Source of the DNA: Dyadobacter luteus
GTDB taxonomy: Bacteria > Bacteroidota > Bacteroidia > Cytophagales > Spirosomataceae
DNA: 64,000 nucleotides
Reading direction: 5' to 3'
Assembly (NCBI RefSeq): GCF_003383615.1
Contig: NZ_QNUL01000019.1
Coordinates: forward strand, 62,001 to 126,000
Part shown: one piece after another, positions 17,095 through 25,976 of the stretch
Position numbering within the stretch: the stretch's first letter is position 1
Layout of the letters: the number at the start of each line of letters is the position of its first letter
Made by a program: the position numbers and the translations under genes
Notes under the pieces: model-generated
Seen by the model: the letters and a program-made list of their open reading frames with translations, nothing else
What the model was told of the DNA's origin: nothing
Database searches by the model: none

Positions 17095-18294
17095 CTAAAC
17101 TCTTGCCAGCACTCTCTCGGAAATAGTTTGTCCGATTGACAGTGATGATGTAGCAGCAGGCGAAGGCGCATTACATACATTGATAGCACCTTTGTTCTCA
17201 ATGATAGAAAAATCGTCCAGCAAACCTCCGTCATAGTCGCAGGCCTGGGCGCGAACGCCCGCTCCTCCGGGAATTAAGTCGTCTTCCTGAATATCGGGAA
17301 TCAGCTCTTGAAGCGCTTTGGTAAATGCTGCTTTTGAGAAGGAACGGTAGTATTCTCCCATACCTGTCTTCCAGTATTTAGTAGCTACTTTACGGAATCC
17401 CGGCCATGCAAGAGATTCAAGCGTCTCAGATATATTGATGTCTGTCTTTTTATATCCTTCACGTTTGAAGGCGAAAACTGCATTAGGTCCCGCTTCAATA
17501 CCTCCCTCGATCATACGGGTAAAGTGTACGCCGAGGAAAGGGAAATTTGGATCTGGTACAGGATAAATCAGGTTTTTAACGAGATGATGTTTTTCAGGCT
17601 TAATTTTATAATATTCTCCCCGGAAAGGAATAATTCGGACTTTGATTTTTTCTTCCTGGGTAAACTGAGCTACTTTGTCTGAGTACAAACCGGCGCAGTT
17701 GACGACCAAACGTCCCTGAAAAACCTTTCCTGATTCGGAAATAACTTCTGAGTGGGAACCCTGATTTTTGATAGCTGTAATTTTCTCTCCAAAGTGAATG
17801 TCTCCACCCGACTTCAAAAAGCATTCTGCATACTTTTCTGATACAGCTTTATAGTCAATAATACCTGTGTAGGGAACCCATATACCTTCTACCCCTTTTA
17901 CATGTGGCTCTATTTCCTTGATTTCTCCGGCAGAGATCATTCTGTTTTTTACAAGCCCGTTTTGCATACCACGCTCGTACAGGTTGCGGAGTAAAGGCTT
18001 CTGTTCGTCGCTTGTAGCAACAACTATTTTTCCGCATAGGTCAAAAGGTACACCTTCCTTTTCACAGAAGTTGATCAACATTTCATATCCGCGGATGCAA
18101 TTGGTGGCTTTGAGGCTTCCCGGTTTATAATATAGTCCGGAATGAATGACACCGCTATTGTGTCCTGTCTGGTGTTTTGCTACTTCGTTTTCCTTTTCTA
18201 AAACGAGTACCTTAAGGGAAGGTTTTTGCTCCTTGACACGTAACGCTGTGGCCAGGCCTACTATTCCTCCGCCGATTACAATAATGTCGTACAT
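17095..18294 (-). CDS. lhgO: L-2-hydroxyglutarate oxidase/dehydrogenase
   Basis: A 399-residue FAD enzyme that oxidises L-2-hydroxyglutarate to 2-oxoglutarate. The N-terminal FAD loop is IIVIGGGIVGLATAL (residues 4-18), and KHQTGHNSGVIHSGLYY near residue 40 is the family signature. The C-terminal region has GVRAQACDYDGGLLDDF followed by NAPSPAATSSLSIG, which closes over FAD. The enzyme may be membrane-associated and feed electrons to quinone, as in E. coli LhgO (family knowledge). It lies 36 bases after anmK on the same strand. A shared transcript is possible, although the functions are unrelated. Confidence 0.93.
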   Translation of the reverse strand: MYDIIVIGGGIVGLATALRVKEQKPSLKVLVLEKENEVAKHQTGHNSGVIHSGLYYKPGSLKATNCIRGYEMLINFCEKEGVPFDLCGKIVVATSDEQKPLLRNLYERGMQNGLVKNRMISAGEIKEIEPHVKGVEGIWVPYTGIIDYKAVSEKYAECFLKSGGDIHFGEKITAIKNQGSHSEVISESGKVFQGRLVVNCAGLYSDKVAQFTQEEKIKVRIIPFRGEYYKIKPEKHHLVKNLIYPVPDPNFPFLGVHFTRMIEGGIEAGPNAVFAFKREGYKKTDINISETLESLAWPGFRKVATKYWKTGMGEYYRSFSKAAFTKALQELIPDIQEDDLIPGGAGVRAQACDYDGGLLDDFSIIENKGAINVCNAPSPAATSSLSIGQTISERVLARV

Positions 18295-18330
18295 GAAATG
18301 TATAAAATCTGTTTAAAGTAAATGGTTAAA

Positions 18331-19530
18331 CTAACCGGGAAATGATATTTTGCCCATAGTAACGAGAGGCACTCCGCTACTCGACTTGAAAGTATCACTT
18401 GTTCCCGCTACGGCTTCATTGGCGAGAACTGTAAACAGCACGGCTTCTTTGGCATCTCCTGATATGCCCAGGATATCAAGAGGTTGTAAAGTGAAATCAG
18501 GCAATTGTTCCTGAATTGCTTGCATCAGCACAGGGTTATGGGCTCCGCCTCCACTTGCAAAAATATGATATGCTTCGCGTTTGTTGACGATTTTTTTAAT
18601 GGCATCTGTGATCGTGTCCGCACTGAAACGTGTAAGAGTCGCGATCAGGTCGGCTGATGGGATTTCTGAAAGTCCGGCTTGTGTTATTGCATTCTCCACA
18701 TAGGTTATGCTGAATACTTCGGGACCCGTGGTCTTAGGAAATGGTGCTTCAAAGAAGGACAAATTTTTAAGAGCAATTAATAAGGCTTCATTTATATTTC
18801 CCTGCCTTGCAGTTTCTCCGTTATGATCATAAGGTTTGTCAAAATACTTTCTCATAAATGCATCAATGAGCGCATTTCCTGGGCCTGTGTCGGTGGTAAA
18901 AACCGGCTGATTACTTATTTCAGGATCCGGGAGAATGGTAAAGTTGGCAATTCCACCCATGTTGAGCAAAATGCGGCTTTCCCCTTTTTTTGAGAAAAGA
19001 AAATAATCTCCGTATACGGCTAACGGAGCGCCTTCACCACCAGCGGCAATATGCTTTTGCCGAAAATCACTCAAAGTAATTATGCCTGTTTGAACTGCAA
19101 TGTGATCACCATCGCCGATCTGCAATGTGGCATTTGGAAAACCAGGTACTTGATGCTGATTACTCGGTGCATGATAAACCGTCTGCCCATGGCTGGCGAT
19201 CAGATCAACATCCTCAGCAGCAACGTTCCAGGATTTCAGGCATTCCAGAATCATTCTGCCATGTTCAATGCCTACAAATGGATTGAGAACACACAGATGC
19301 TGAAAGTCAATTTCTTTCTTTGCGAATATTTTGCGTATCTGATCCCGAAAATTTTCAGTGTAAGCTACAGTTGAAAACTGCTCCACATGAACGCGGGTAT
19401 TCGTGCCACTCTTTTCGATGTTACACAAAGCTACATCAAGTCCGTCAAGAGATGTGCCGGACATAAGCCCGATGATCTTTCTGGAGCTTTTATTGGCTAT
19501 AGAATGCAGCTTTTCTACGTGCTGTTTCAT
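18331..19530 (-). CDS. anmK: Anhydro-N-acetylmuramic acid kinase
   Basis: AnmK hydrolyses and phosphorylates 1,6-anhydro-MurNAc to MurNAc-6-phosphate in cell-wall recycling. The 399-residue cytosolic protein shows GLMSGTSLDGLDVALC near residues 22-37, LIASHGQTVYHAP near 110, GEGAPLAVYGD near 160, and TDTGPGNALIDAFM near 210, with the phosphate-binding GGGAHNPVL near 323. The first 15 residues (MKQHVEKLHSIANKS) extend before the conserved core, and the true start could be slightly later. No MurQ homologue is next to it. Confidence 0.95.
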   Translation of the reverse strand: MKQHVEKLHSIANKSSRKIIGLMSGTSLDGLDVALCNIEKSGTNTRVHVEQFSTVAYTENFRDQIRKIFAKKEIDFQHLCVLNPFVGIEHGRMILECLKSWNVAAEDVDLIASHGQTVYHAPSNQHQVPGFPNATLQIGDGDHIAVQTGIITLSDFRQKHIAAGGEGAPLAVYGDYFLFSKKGESRILLNMGGIANFTILPDPEISNQPVFTTDTGPGNALIDAFMRKYFDKPYDHNGETARQGNINEALLIALKNLSFFEAPFPKTTGPEVFSITYVENAITQAGLSEIPSADLIATLTRFSADTITDAIKKIVNKREAYHIFASGGGAHNPVLMQAIQEQLPDFTLQPLDILGISGDAKEAVLFTVLANEAVAGTSDTFKSSSGVPLVTMGKISFPG

Positions 19531-19548
19531 AGGAAGAATTGGATAAAT

Positions 19549-19589
19549 AAAAAGTCAGGGTTTGAAGAATACTTCTTTGCCTGACTTTT
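19549..19589 (-). terminator. Intrinsic terminator after the PSP1 gene
   Basis: The outer arms AAAAGTCAGG / CCTGACTTTT and an inner GAAG/CTTC helix form a long hairpin. On the minus strand it lies directly after the PSP1 stop and ends in a T-run, separating this unit from anmK. Confidence 0.8.
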
Positions 19590-19594
19590 CTTTT

Positions 19595-20788
19595 TTAACC
19601 TGCCTTCGTTGGGGAAGGAGCTGCTTGTGGTTTGTTATTATTGCCGTTGCGGTTCCGCGGCTTATTCTTTTTCTTTTTCTTCTTTTTCTGTTCTTCGCTG
19701 TATTTACGATCCAGATTTTCAAGGTCGCTGTTCAGCTTTTGCGGCACTTTTTCTGCCGCAGGAGGTTCCGGCGTCAGAATTTCGAGCGACTCAGGAATAA
19801 TATTGTTTTTGTTGAGTTCAACAATTTCCAATACTTTACTGATCGTTACCGGATACCAGTTTGTGTCCTTTTCGAAACCAAACCACATGATCTTCTTGAA
19901 AATATCTGTTTTCTGAAGCGTGGCAATTCCCTTTTTGGTCTTTAACGGAGCATCCACTGTGGGAATGTCCCTCAAAGCATCAATATAGGTTTCCAGCTCG
20001 TAATTGAGACAGCATTTCAATCTTCCGCATTGTCCTGAAAGTTTTGCAGGATTAAGCGACAGATTCTGATATCTGGCAGCTGAAGTCGAAATATTCTTGA
20101 AGTCGGTTAACCAGGTTGAACAGCACAGTTCTCTTCCACAGGATCCTAATCCACCTAAGCGGCTGGCCTCCTGTCTGAGGCTGATCTGCCGCATTTCGAT
20201 ACGTACCTTAAATTCCGACGCTAGAGATTTGATAAGTTCGCGGAAATCAACCCTTTCTTCCGAAGAATAGTAGAAGGTTGTTTTGGTATTGTCAGACTGA
20301 AATTCCACGTCAGAAAGCTTCATATTGAGCTTCATCTCCCGGATAATCTCACGCGTACGGTACAAAGTCGGCATTTCACGTGCCATTGCCTGTGTATGCT
20401 TGTCGAGATCCTTTTCGTTGGCAACTCTGTATATGACGTGCAGATCATCATTGATTACTACACCCTTACGTTTCATTTGCAGCCGGACAAGTTCACCCTG
20501 CAGAGATATCGTTCCGATGTGCTGGCCAGAAGCCATTTCGCACACAACATAATCTCCGGTAATGAACTCCAGCTGATTTATATTTCTGAAATACTCTTTT
20601 CTTCCTCCTTTGAACTTAACTTCTACAACATCAAAGCGCTGACTGGTCGGAACATCCATATTGCTCAACCAGTCAAATACGTTCATTTTATTACATCCAC
20701 CTGTTCCACAGGTGCCGCTACTTCCACATCCGGATACTGCCGACCCACCGGTACTGCATCCTCCGGACGAACATGATCCACATCCCAT
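19595..20788 (-). CDS. PSP1 domain protein, RicT/YaaT-like
   Basis: A 397-residue cytosolic protein. The N-terminal 33 residues are Gly/Ser/Cys-rich with six Cys (3, 6, 11, 21, 27 and 32). The PSP1 core follows at about 40-280. It carries the conserved pairs CGRELCCSTWL near residue 210 and CGRLKCCLNYE near residue 245. The C-terminus is a Lys/Asn/Pro-rich tail. In Bacillus the RicT homologue belongs to the RicAFT complex, which carries iron-sulfur clusters and affects RNA processing. The Bacteroidota role is not established. The gene follows purD by 17 bases and probably shares its transcript. Confidence 0.85.
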   Translation of the reverse strand: MGCGSCSSGGCSTGGSAVSGCGSSGTCGTGGCNKMNVFDWLSNMDVPTSQRFDVVEVKFKGGRKEYFRNINQLEFITGDYVVCEMASGQHIGTISLQGELVRLQMKRKGVVINDDLHVIYRVANEKDLDKHTQAMAREMPTLYRTREIIREMKLNMKLSDVEFQSDNTKTTFYYSSEERVDFRELIKSLASEFKVRIEMRQISLRQEASRLGGLGSCGRELCCSTWLTDFKNISTSAARYQNLSLNPAKLSGQCGRLKCCLNYELETYIDALRDIPTVDAPLKTKKGIATLQKTDIFKKIMWFGFEKDTNWYPVTISKVLEIVELNKNNIIPESLEILTPEPPAAEKVPQKLNSDLENLDRKYSEEQKKKKKKKNKPRNRNGNNNKPQAAPSPTKAG

Positions 20789-20805
20789 AGTGTAATTCTC
20801 CTCAT

Positions 20806-22095
20806 CTAATCGTTATAACGAATTAAATCCATACCAATGTCGTGCCTGAAATATTTGCCTTCATATTGAATCACCTGCGCAGCGCGCTGAGATTTATGAA
20901 CTGCGTTTTCAAGAGAATTTGCCATGCCTGTCATAGCCATTACGCGTCCTCCATTCGTTACGACTTCGGTATTTCCATTGAAGGTAGTGCCGGCATGGAA
21001 AAGCTGAACATCTTCCACCTTTTCACTTCCGGTAATAACCTTCCCTTTTTCATAATCGCCTGGGTATCCACCTGATACCAGCACAGTGGTGACTGCCACC
21101 TGAGGCGAAATTTTTATATCAAAATCATTTAAAGTTCCCTTTGCAGTTGATGCCATCAGCATCGCAAAGTCAGATTGTATACGTGGTAATACCACTTCAG
21201 TCTCAGGATCACCCATGCGTACATTGTATTCAATTACATACGGCTCTCCTTTGATGTTCATTAAACCGATGAAGATGAATCCTACATACTTGATTCCTTC
21301 ACTATTCAACCCGTGCAAGGTAGGCTTAACTACTTTTTCCTCTACTTTACGGAGGAAGTTGCTGTCGGCAAAGCTAACCGGAGAAACGGCACCCATTCCA
21401 CCAGTGTTAAGGCCGGTATCGTTTTCGCCAATTCTCTTATAATCTTTGGCTTCAGGCAATATTTTATAATTTTCGCCATCTGTCAAAACAAAAACAGACA
21501 GCTCAATTCCTTTCAGGAATTGCTCTACAACCACCTTGTTTCCGGCTGCACCAAACTTACCGTCTACAAGCATCTCATTAAATGCTTCTACTGCTTCAGC
21601 ATGTTTTTCAGCAATAATCACCCCTTTTCCTGCTGCCAGTCCATCTGCTTTCAAAACGATCGGGAGGGGCAACGTTTCAAGGTATTCCAGTCCGATTGCC
21701 AGTGAATCAGCTGTAAATGTTTTTGATGATGCAGTTGGAATTCCATACTTCTGCATGAAGTTTTTCGAAAAATCCTTGCTTCCTTCAAGCTGAGCTCCTG
21801 CTTTATTAGGACCTATCAGTTTGATTTTTGACAAGTCAGCCCTTGATTCAAAATAATCAACGATTCCATTAACGAGAGGTTCTTCAGGTCCAACGATGAT
21901 CAGTTCAATATTATGCTCCAGAGCTGCTTTTGCAACGCCGTCAAAATCGTTGTATGAAACAGGGATATTGACGGCAACCAACGCTGTTCCGGCATTTCCG
22001 GGAGCTACAAACAAATTATCACAAAGGGTGCTTTGAGCAATTTTCCAGGCAAAAGCATGCTCTCTACCTCCTGAACCTAATATAAGTATATTCAT
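20806..22095 (-). CDS. purD: Phosphoribosylamine-glycine ligase
   Basis: PurD joins phosphoribosylamine and glycine with ATP to give GAR, the second step of purine synthesis. The 429-residue length matches the family. It opens MNILILGSGGREHAFAWKI, has VGPEEPLVNGIVD near residue 73, the ATP-grasp segment VLKADGLAAGKGVI near 140, LNTGGMGAVSP near 230 and NVRMGDPETEVVLPR near 293. It is followed by the PSP1 gene and preceded by recQ after 50 bases, all on the minus strand. Confidence 0.97.
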   Translation of the reverse strand: MNILILGSGGREHAFAWKIAQSTLCDNLFVAPGNAGTALVAVNIPVSYNDFDGVAKAALEHNIELIIVGPEEPLVNGIVDYFESRADLSKIKLIGPNKAGAQLEGSKDFSKNFMQKYGIPTASSKTFTADSLAIGLEYLETLPLPIVLKADGLAAGKGVIIAEKHAEAVEAFNEMLVDGKFGAAGNKVVVEQFLKGIELSVFVLTDGENYKILPEAKDYKRIGENDTGLNTGGMGAVSPVSFADSNFLRKVEEKVVKPTLHGLNSEGIKYVGFIFIGLMNIKGEPYVIEYNVRMGDPETEVVLPRIQSDFAMLMASTAKGTLNDFDIKISPQVAVTTVLVSGGYPGDYEKGKVITGSEKVEDVQLFHAGTTFNGNTEVVTNGGRVMAMTGMANSLENAVHKSQRAAQVIQYEGKYFRHDIGMDLIRYND

Positions 22096-22145
22096 AGTAA
22101 ATTATAAATTTTGTCAAACCTTCGATACCACTGTTTCAGGTATAA

Positions 22146-24353
22146 TTAGTTTGCCAATTCGGATAAAAACTTAATTCTCACCAATCTTAATTCCTCTTCA
22201 GGGATTTCATCATCTGAAAACTCATTGAGCGCCGCTGCAATATTATCAGTTTCTGCCGTCATAAAATAATCATAGATATCTTGCTGACGGTCGCGATCAA
22301 TAACCTGATTGATGTAATAATCGAGATTTAACTTGGTGCCTGAGTAACAAATATGTTCTACCTCTTCGATGATTTCCGACAAAGCCAGATTTTTGACTTC
22401 GGCAATCTCATCAAGGCTAACTTTCCTGTCAACCTGCTGAATGATGTAGATTTTTATTTTTGATTTATTAACGGTCGATTTGATGACTACATCTTTCGCC
22501 GTCTCTATTTCATTCTCTTCAACGTACCGCGTGATCAGATCAATAAACTGGCGTCCGAATTTCTGTACCTTACCCATCCCGACTCCGTTGATCTGAGCCA
22601 TTTCCTGCTGTGTGGTAGGATAGGTGGTAGCCATTTCTTCCAGCGACGGATCCTGGAAAATAACAAAAGGAGGAAGATTTTTCTCTTTCGCAACTTTCTT
22701 ACGGAGTGCTTTAAGCATACCCAGTAAAGCTTCGTCGTAAGCGTGAGCGCTTCCGGTACCAGCTTCCTTTTCTTCGTCTTCAGCTTTTACCTCTTCTTCT
22801 TCGAAGTTGTGATCCTTTTGAAGTGTTACAGGATAAGGATCGTTGAGATACGCACGGCCCTTTTCGCTGATTTTGACAACACCGTAATTCTCAACATCTT
22901 TTTCCAGATAATTCAGAATGACAAGCTGACGGATGGCAGAAATCCAGAAGTCTTTCGACTCATTAAGTTCAAGTCCCTTGCCGTAAACATCCAGTTTATC
23001 ATGCTCGTAACTCTTCACATATTGGTTATCCGTTGCCGTAATCAAATCTGCAATGTGCTCACCATCAAATCTTTGTTCTGTCTGGTAAACTGCATTGAGT
23101 ATCAATACAACCTCATCCTGCACTTTTGACTTTTCAGTTGGTTTTACGCAGTTGTCGCAAAAGCCACAATCCTTGTCAAGATACTCTCCGAAATAGCTTA
23201 ATAATTGTCTACGGCGGCAAACACCGAGTGTGGAATAGGCAACCATTTCATTCAGTAAATGGCGTGCATTATCGCGCTCTGTTACGGTTTTGTCCTTATT
23301 GAATTTCTCCAGCTTCTGAATGTCGTCATAGCTGTAGAACATCAGACAGTTTCCTTCCAGTCCATCGCGTCCGGCTCTTCCCGTTTCCTGATAGTATCCT
23401 TCCAGAGACTTGGGAACATCGTAGTGAATCACAAACCTTACATCCGGCTTGTCGATCCCCATACCGAAAGCGATTGTGGCAACGATTACGTCACATTCTT
23501 CATTCAGGAAAGCATCCTGATTAGCCATTCTTGTATTACTGTCAAGTCCGGCGTGGTACGGCAGCGCACGTACATCGTTCACTGAAAGTAACTCGGCTAC
23601 TTCTTCAACTGTTTTCCGGCTCAGACAGTATACAATACCCGATTTTCCCTTGTTGTTACGAACGTAGCGTATCAGCTGTTTTTTGGTATCCTTTTTAGGA
23701 CGGATTTCGTAGTAAAGATTTTTTCTATTGAATGAGGATTTAAAGGTTTCTGCTTCCTCCATCTGGAGGTTTTTACGAATATCCTGCTGCACTTTTGGGG
23801 TGGCAGTGGCAGTTAAAGCAATAATTGGCAGGTTACCAATATTCTCAATAATGCCATAAATTCTTCTGTACTCAGGACGGAAATCATGGCCCCATTCTGA
23901 TATACAGTGAGCTTCGTCAATAGCAACGAAGGAGATTTTTGCTTTCTTTAGAAAATCCAGATTGTCCTCTTTGGTAAGAGACTCAGGAGCAATGTATAAC
24001 AGTTTTAAAATTCCGTCCAACGCGTCATTTTTTACGCGTGTCATTTCACCCTTTGTAAGTGTGGAGTTAAGAAACTGAGCATTAATACCAAAAGCAGTTA
24101 ACTGGTCTACCTGATTCTTCATCAGGGCAATAAGCGGAGAAATAACAATGGTTAACCCATCACTTACAAGAGCTGGTAGTTGATAACAGAGCGATTTGCC
24201 TGCTCCGGTTGGCATAATTACAAACGTATTCTTTCCCAGGAGAATGTTTTGAATGATTATCTCCTGCTCCCCTCTGAACTGACTATATCCGAAAATTTCT
24301 TTAAGTCTTTCTTTTAACGTGTCTAAAACGACAGTATCAACCTTTTTTACCAT
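22146..24353 (-). CDS. recQ: ATP-dependent DNA helicase RecQ
   Basis: A 735-residue 3'-5' helicase for recombination and repair. Helicase motifs include PTGAGKSLCYQLPAL near residue 49, the DEAH box AIDEAHCISEWGHDFRPEY, LTATATP, and motif VI YYQETGRAGRDG near 342. The zinc-binding RQC region has CRRRQLLSYFGE with DKDCGFCDNC near 395. An HRDC domain (about 535-610) follows an acidic linker. The last 120 residues form a further helical region beyond the E. coli length (609 residues), as in other long Bacteroidota RecQ proteins. It is divergent from kdsD. Confidence 0.96.
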   Translation of the reverse strand: MVKKVDTVVLDTLKERLKEIFGYSQFRGEQEIIIQNILLGKNTFVIMPTGAGKSLCYQLPALVSDGLTIVISPLIALMKNQVDQLTAFGINAQFLNSTLTKGEMTRVKNDALDGILKLLYIAPESLTKEDNLDFLKKAKISFVAIDEAHCISEWGHDFRPEYRRIYGIIENIGNLPIIALTATATPKVQQDIRKNLQMEEAETFKSSFNRKNLYYEIRPKKDTKKQLIRYVRNNKGKSGIVYCLSRKTVEEVAELLSVNDVRALPYHAGLDSNTRMANQDAFLNEECDVIVATIAFGMGIDKPDVRFVIHYDVPKSLEGYYQETGRAGRDGLEGNCLMFYSYDDIQKLEKFNKDKTVTERDNARHLLNEMVAYSTLGVCRRRQLLSYFGEYLDKDCGFCDNCVKPTEKSKVQDEVVLILNAVYQTEQRFDGEHIADLITATDNQYVKSYEHDKLDVYGKGLELNESKDFWISAIRQLVILNYLEKDVENYGVVKISEKGRAYLNDPYPVTLQKDHNFEEEEVKAEDEEKEAGTGSAHAYDEALLGMLKALRKKVAKEKNLPPFVIFQDPSLEEMATTYPTTQQEMAQINGVGMGKVQKFGRQFIDLITRYVEENEIETAKDVVIKSTVNKSKIKIYIIQQVDRKVSLDEIAEVKNLALSEIIEEVEHICYSGTKLNLDYYINQVIDRDRQQDIYDYFMTAETDNIAAALNEFSDDEIPEEELRLVRIKFLSELAN

Positions 24354-24387
24354 ACTCTGTCAACAAAATGGTTATCCCAAACTTCTC

Positions 24388-24395
24388 TATCTTTG
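24388..24395 (+). promoter_or_regulatory. -7 element for kdsD
   Basis: TATCTTTG is a full match to TAnnTTTG in the intergenic space between the divergent recQ and kdsD. No clear TTG lies at the -33 position. The TTG start codon of kdsD is 52 bases downstream. Confidence 0.5.
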
Positions 24396-24447
24396 TTTTT
24401 TGAAATGAATAATTACAATTGGTCCCCAATAAAACTGTGTTTCAGAT

Positions 24448-25425
24448 TTGAAATTACTAAAAAATATTCAGTCCATAGCAAAAGAAGTGATACTGAAAGA
24501 GGCTGTAGCAGTTCATAATCTGGTTGAAAGGATTGATGAGGAATTTGAAAAGTGTGTGAACCTCATTCTCAACTCAGGAGGACGGGTTGTGGTATCTGGA
24601 ATCGGCAAGAGTGCAATTGTAGGACAGAAGATTGTCGCGACGTTGAATTCGACCGGAACTCCTGCTCTTTTTATGCATGCCGGAGATGCTATTCATGGTG
24701 ATTTAGGAATGATACAACACAATGATGTTGTAGTCGTAATATCGCGTAGCGGGGATACACCTGAGATTAAAGTGCTTATTCCGCTGTTGAAAAGGACTGG
24801 TGTGAACATCATTGCTATGCTTAGTAACCGGGATTCTTATCTGGGAAGAAATGCGAATTTAGTTTTACACGCTTTTGCTCCTGAAGAGGCCGATCCGCTC
24901 AATCTCGCGCCTACAACCAGCACTACTGTCACCATGGCATTGGGTGATGCACTGGCGATTTGTTTGCTCGAAGCACGGGGTTTCACACAGGAGGATTTTG
25001 CCAAATATCATCCGGGCGGTTCGTTGGGTAAGCGTTTGTACCTGAAAGTTTGTGATATTTATCCCAACAACGCTCTCCCGGTTGTTTCAGAAAATGCCAC
25101 ACTCCACGAGGTTATTCTTGAAATTACATCTAAGAGGCTTGGGGCGACTTCTGTTGTAAGAGCAACGGACGGCTCGATGGCTGGCATTATCACTGACGGC
25201 GACCTTCGCAGAATGCTGAATGAACATTCAGGTGTAGTTTTACCCGGATTAACGGCTGCTGATATCATGACAGTGAATCCTATTTCAGTCGGGCCTGACG
25301 AGTATGCTGTGAACGCATTGGAAATTATGCAGTCCAAATGTATAACTCAGGTTGTAGTTGTTGAAAACAACCAACTGCTTGGTTTCGTGCACCTTCACGA
25401 TCTTTTGAGAGAGGGCCTTGTATAG
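24448..25425 (+). CDS. kdsD: KpsF/GutQ family arabinose-5-phosphate isomerase
   Basis: A 325-residue cytosolic enzyme that converts ribulose-5-phosphate to arabinose-5-phosphate, the first step towards Kdo of lipopolysaccharide. The SIS domain (about 30-165) shows GGRVVVSGIGKSAIVGQKI, FMHAGDAIHGDLGM and SRSGDTPEIK. Two CBS domains follow (about 205-260 and 270-325). The start is TTG; there is no nearby in-frame ATG before the conserved core. The gene is monocistronic and ends 23 bases from the convergent DUF4293 gene. Confidence 0.94.
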   Translation: MKLLKNIQSIAKEVILKEAVAVHNLVERIDEEFEKCVNLILNSGGRVVVSGIGKSAIVGQKIVATLNSTGTPALFMHAGDAIHGDLGMIQHNDVVVVISRSGDTPEIKVLIPLLKRTGVNIIAMLSNRDSYLGRNANLVLHAFAPEEADPLNLAPTTSTTVTMALGDALAICLLEARGFTQEDFAKYHPGGSLGKRLYLKVCDIYPNNALPVVSENATLHEVILEITSKRLGATSVVRATDGSMAGIITDGDLRRMLNEHSGVVLPGLTAADIMTVNPISVGPDEYAVNALEIMQSKCITQVVVVENNQLLGFVHLHDLLREGLV

Positions 25426-25448
25426 CAGCCCTCTCATCTTTCTTTCTC

Positions 25449-25925
25449 TTAACGGAATCTGTTGGATTGTTGTACTGCTTTTTCGTCTTTACGTATAAAG
25501 CGATTGGCAAAAACATTGGAGAGCATAGAAGCCATCAATCCGTAAAATCCGATTTCATAATTTCCGGGATTCCCTTCATCAAAAAGCTTTGCTGTGGTGT
25601 AATAGGTGTAGTAAATCACTAAGCCTATGATCACAGTCATCAGAATAGAATTAACCGCACAGAGTGCTGATTGCAAAACCCTGTTTTTAAAGCTTAAAAT
25701 GGCATAGGCTGATACAATCGCCACCAGGATCGCAAGGATGATAAAAAAGTAAATAGGTTTTACTTCAGATTGTACCGGATTAAGCTGATGTATCAGTTTA
25801 AGCGCATTCAGTTCAGCATGTTGGTCGCCTGCTGCAGATACTTTTGTCCAGATCGGGAAGGAAAGAAAAAGGCCCATTCCGATAATTGTAATTGCTAAAA
25901 ATATGGTTTGAATTCTTTGTAACAT
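25449..25925 (-). CDS. DUF4293 family membrane protein
   Basis: A 158-residue integral membrane protein with four hydrophobic helices at about residues 7-27, 58-78, 87-107 and 125-140. It opens MLQRIQTIFLAITIIG, a start typical of DUF4293 proteins found across Bacteroidota. It ends in a basic, Gln-rich tail (IRKDEKAVQQSNRFR). The function is unknown. It lies 51 bases after rimO on the same strand. Confidence 0.8.
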   Translation of the reverse strand: MLQRIQTIFLAITIIGMGLFLSFPIWTKVSAAGDQHAELNALKLIHQLNPVQSEVKPIYFFIILAILVAIVSAYAILSFKNRVLQSALCAVNSILMTVIIGLVIYYTYYTTAKLFDEGNPGNYEIGFYGLMASMLSNVFANRFIRKDEKAVQQSNRFR

Positions 25926-25976
25926 CTTGAAATAAATGAATTTGGCTATATTGGATTGGTTATTACGATTCAGTAA

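Noticed and set aside
17095-18294. A lysine/glutarate breakdown link between lhgO and the DUF1338 gene at 61743-62654.
   Set aside because: The genes lie 43 kb apart on different units. The HglS reaction is reported to give D-2-hydroxyglutarate while LhgO oxidises the L form.
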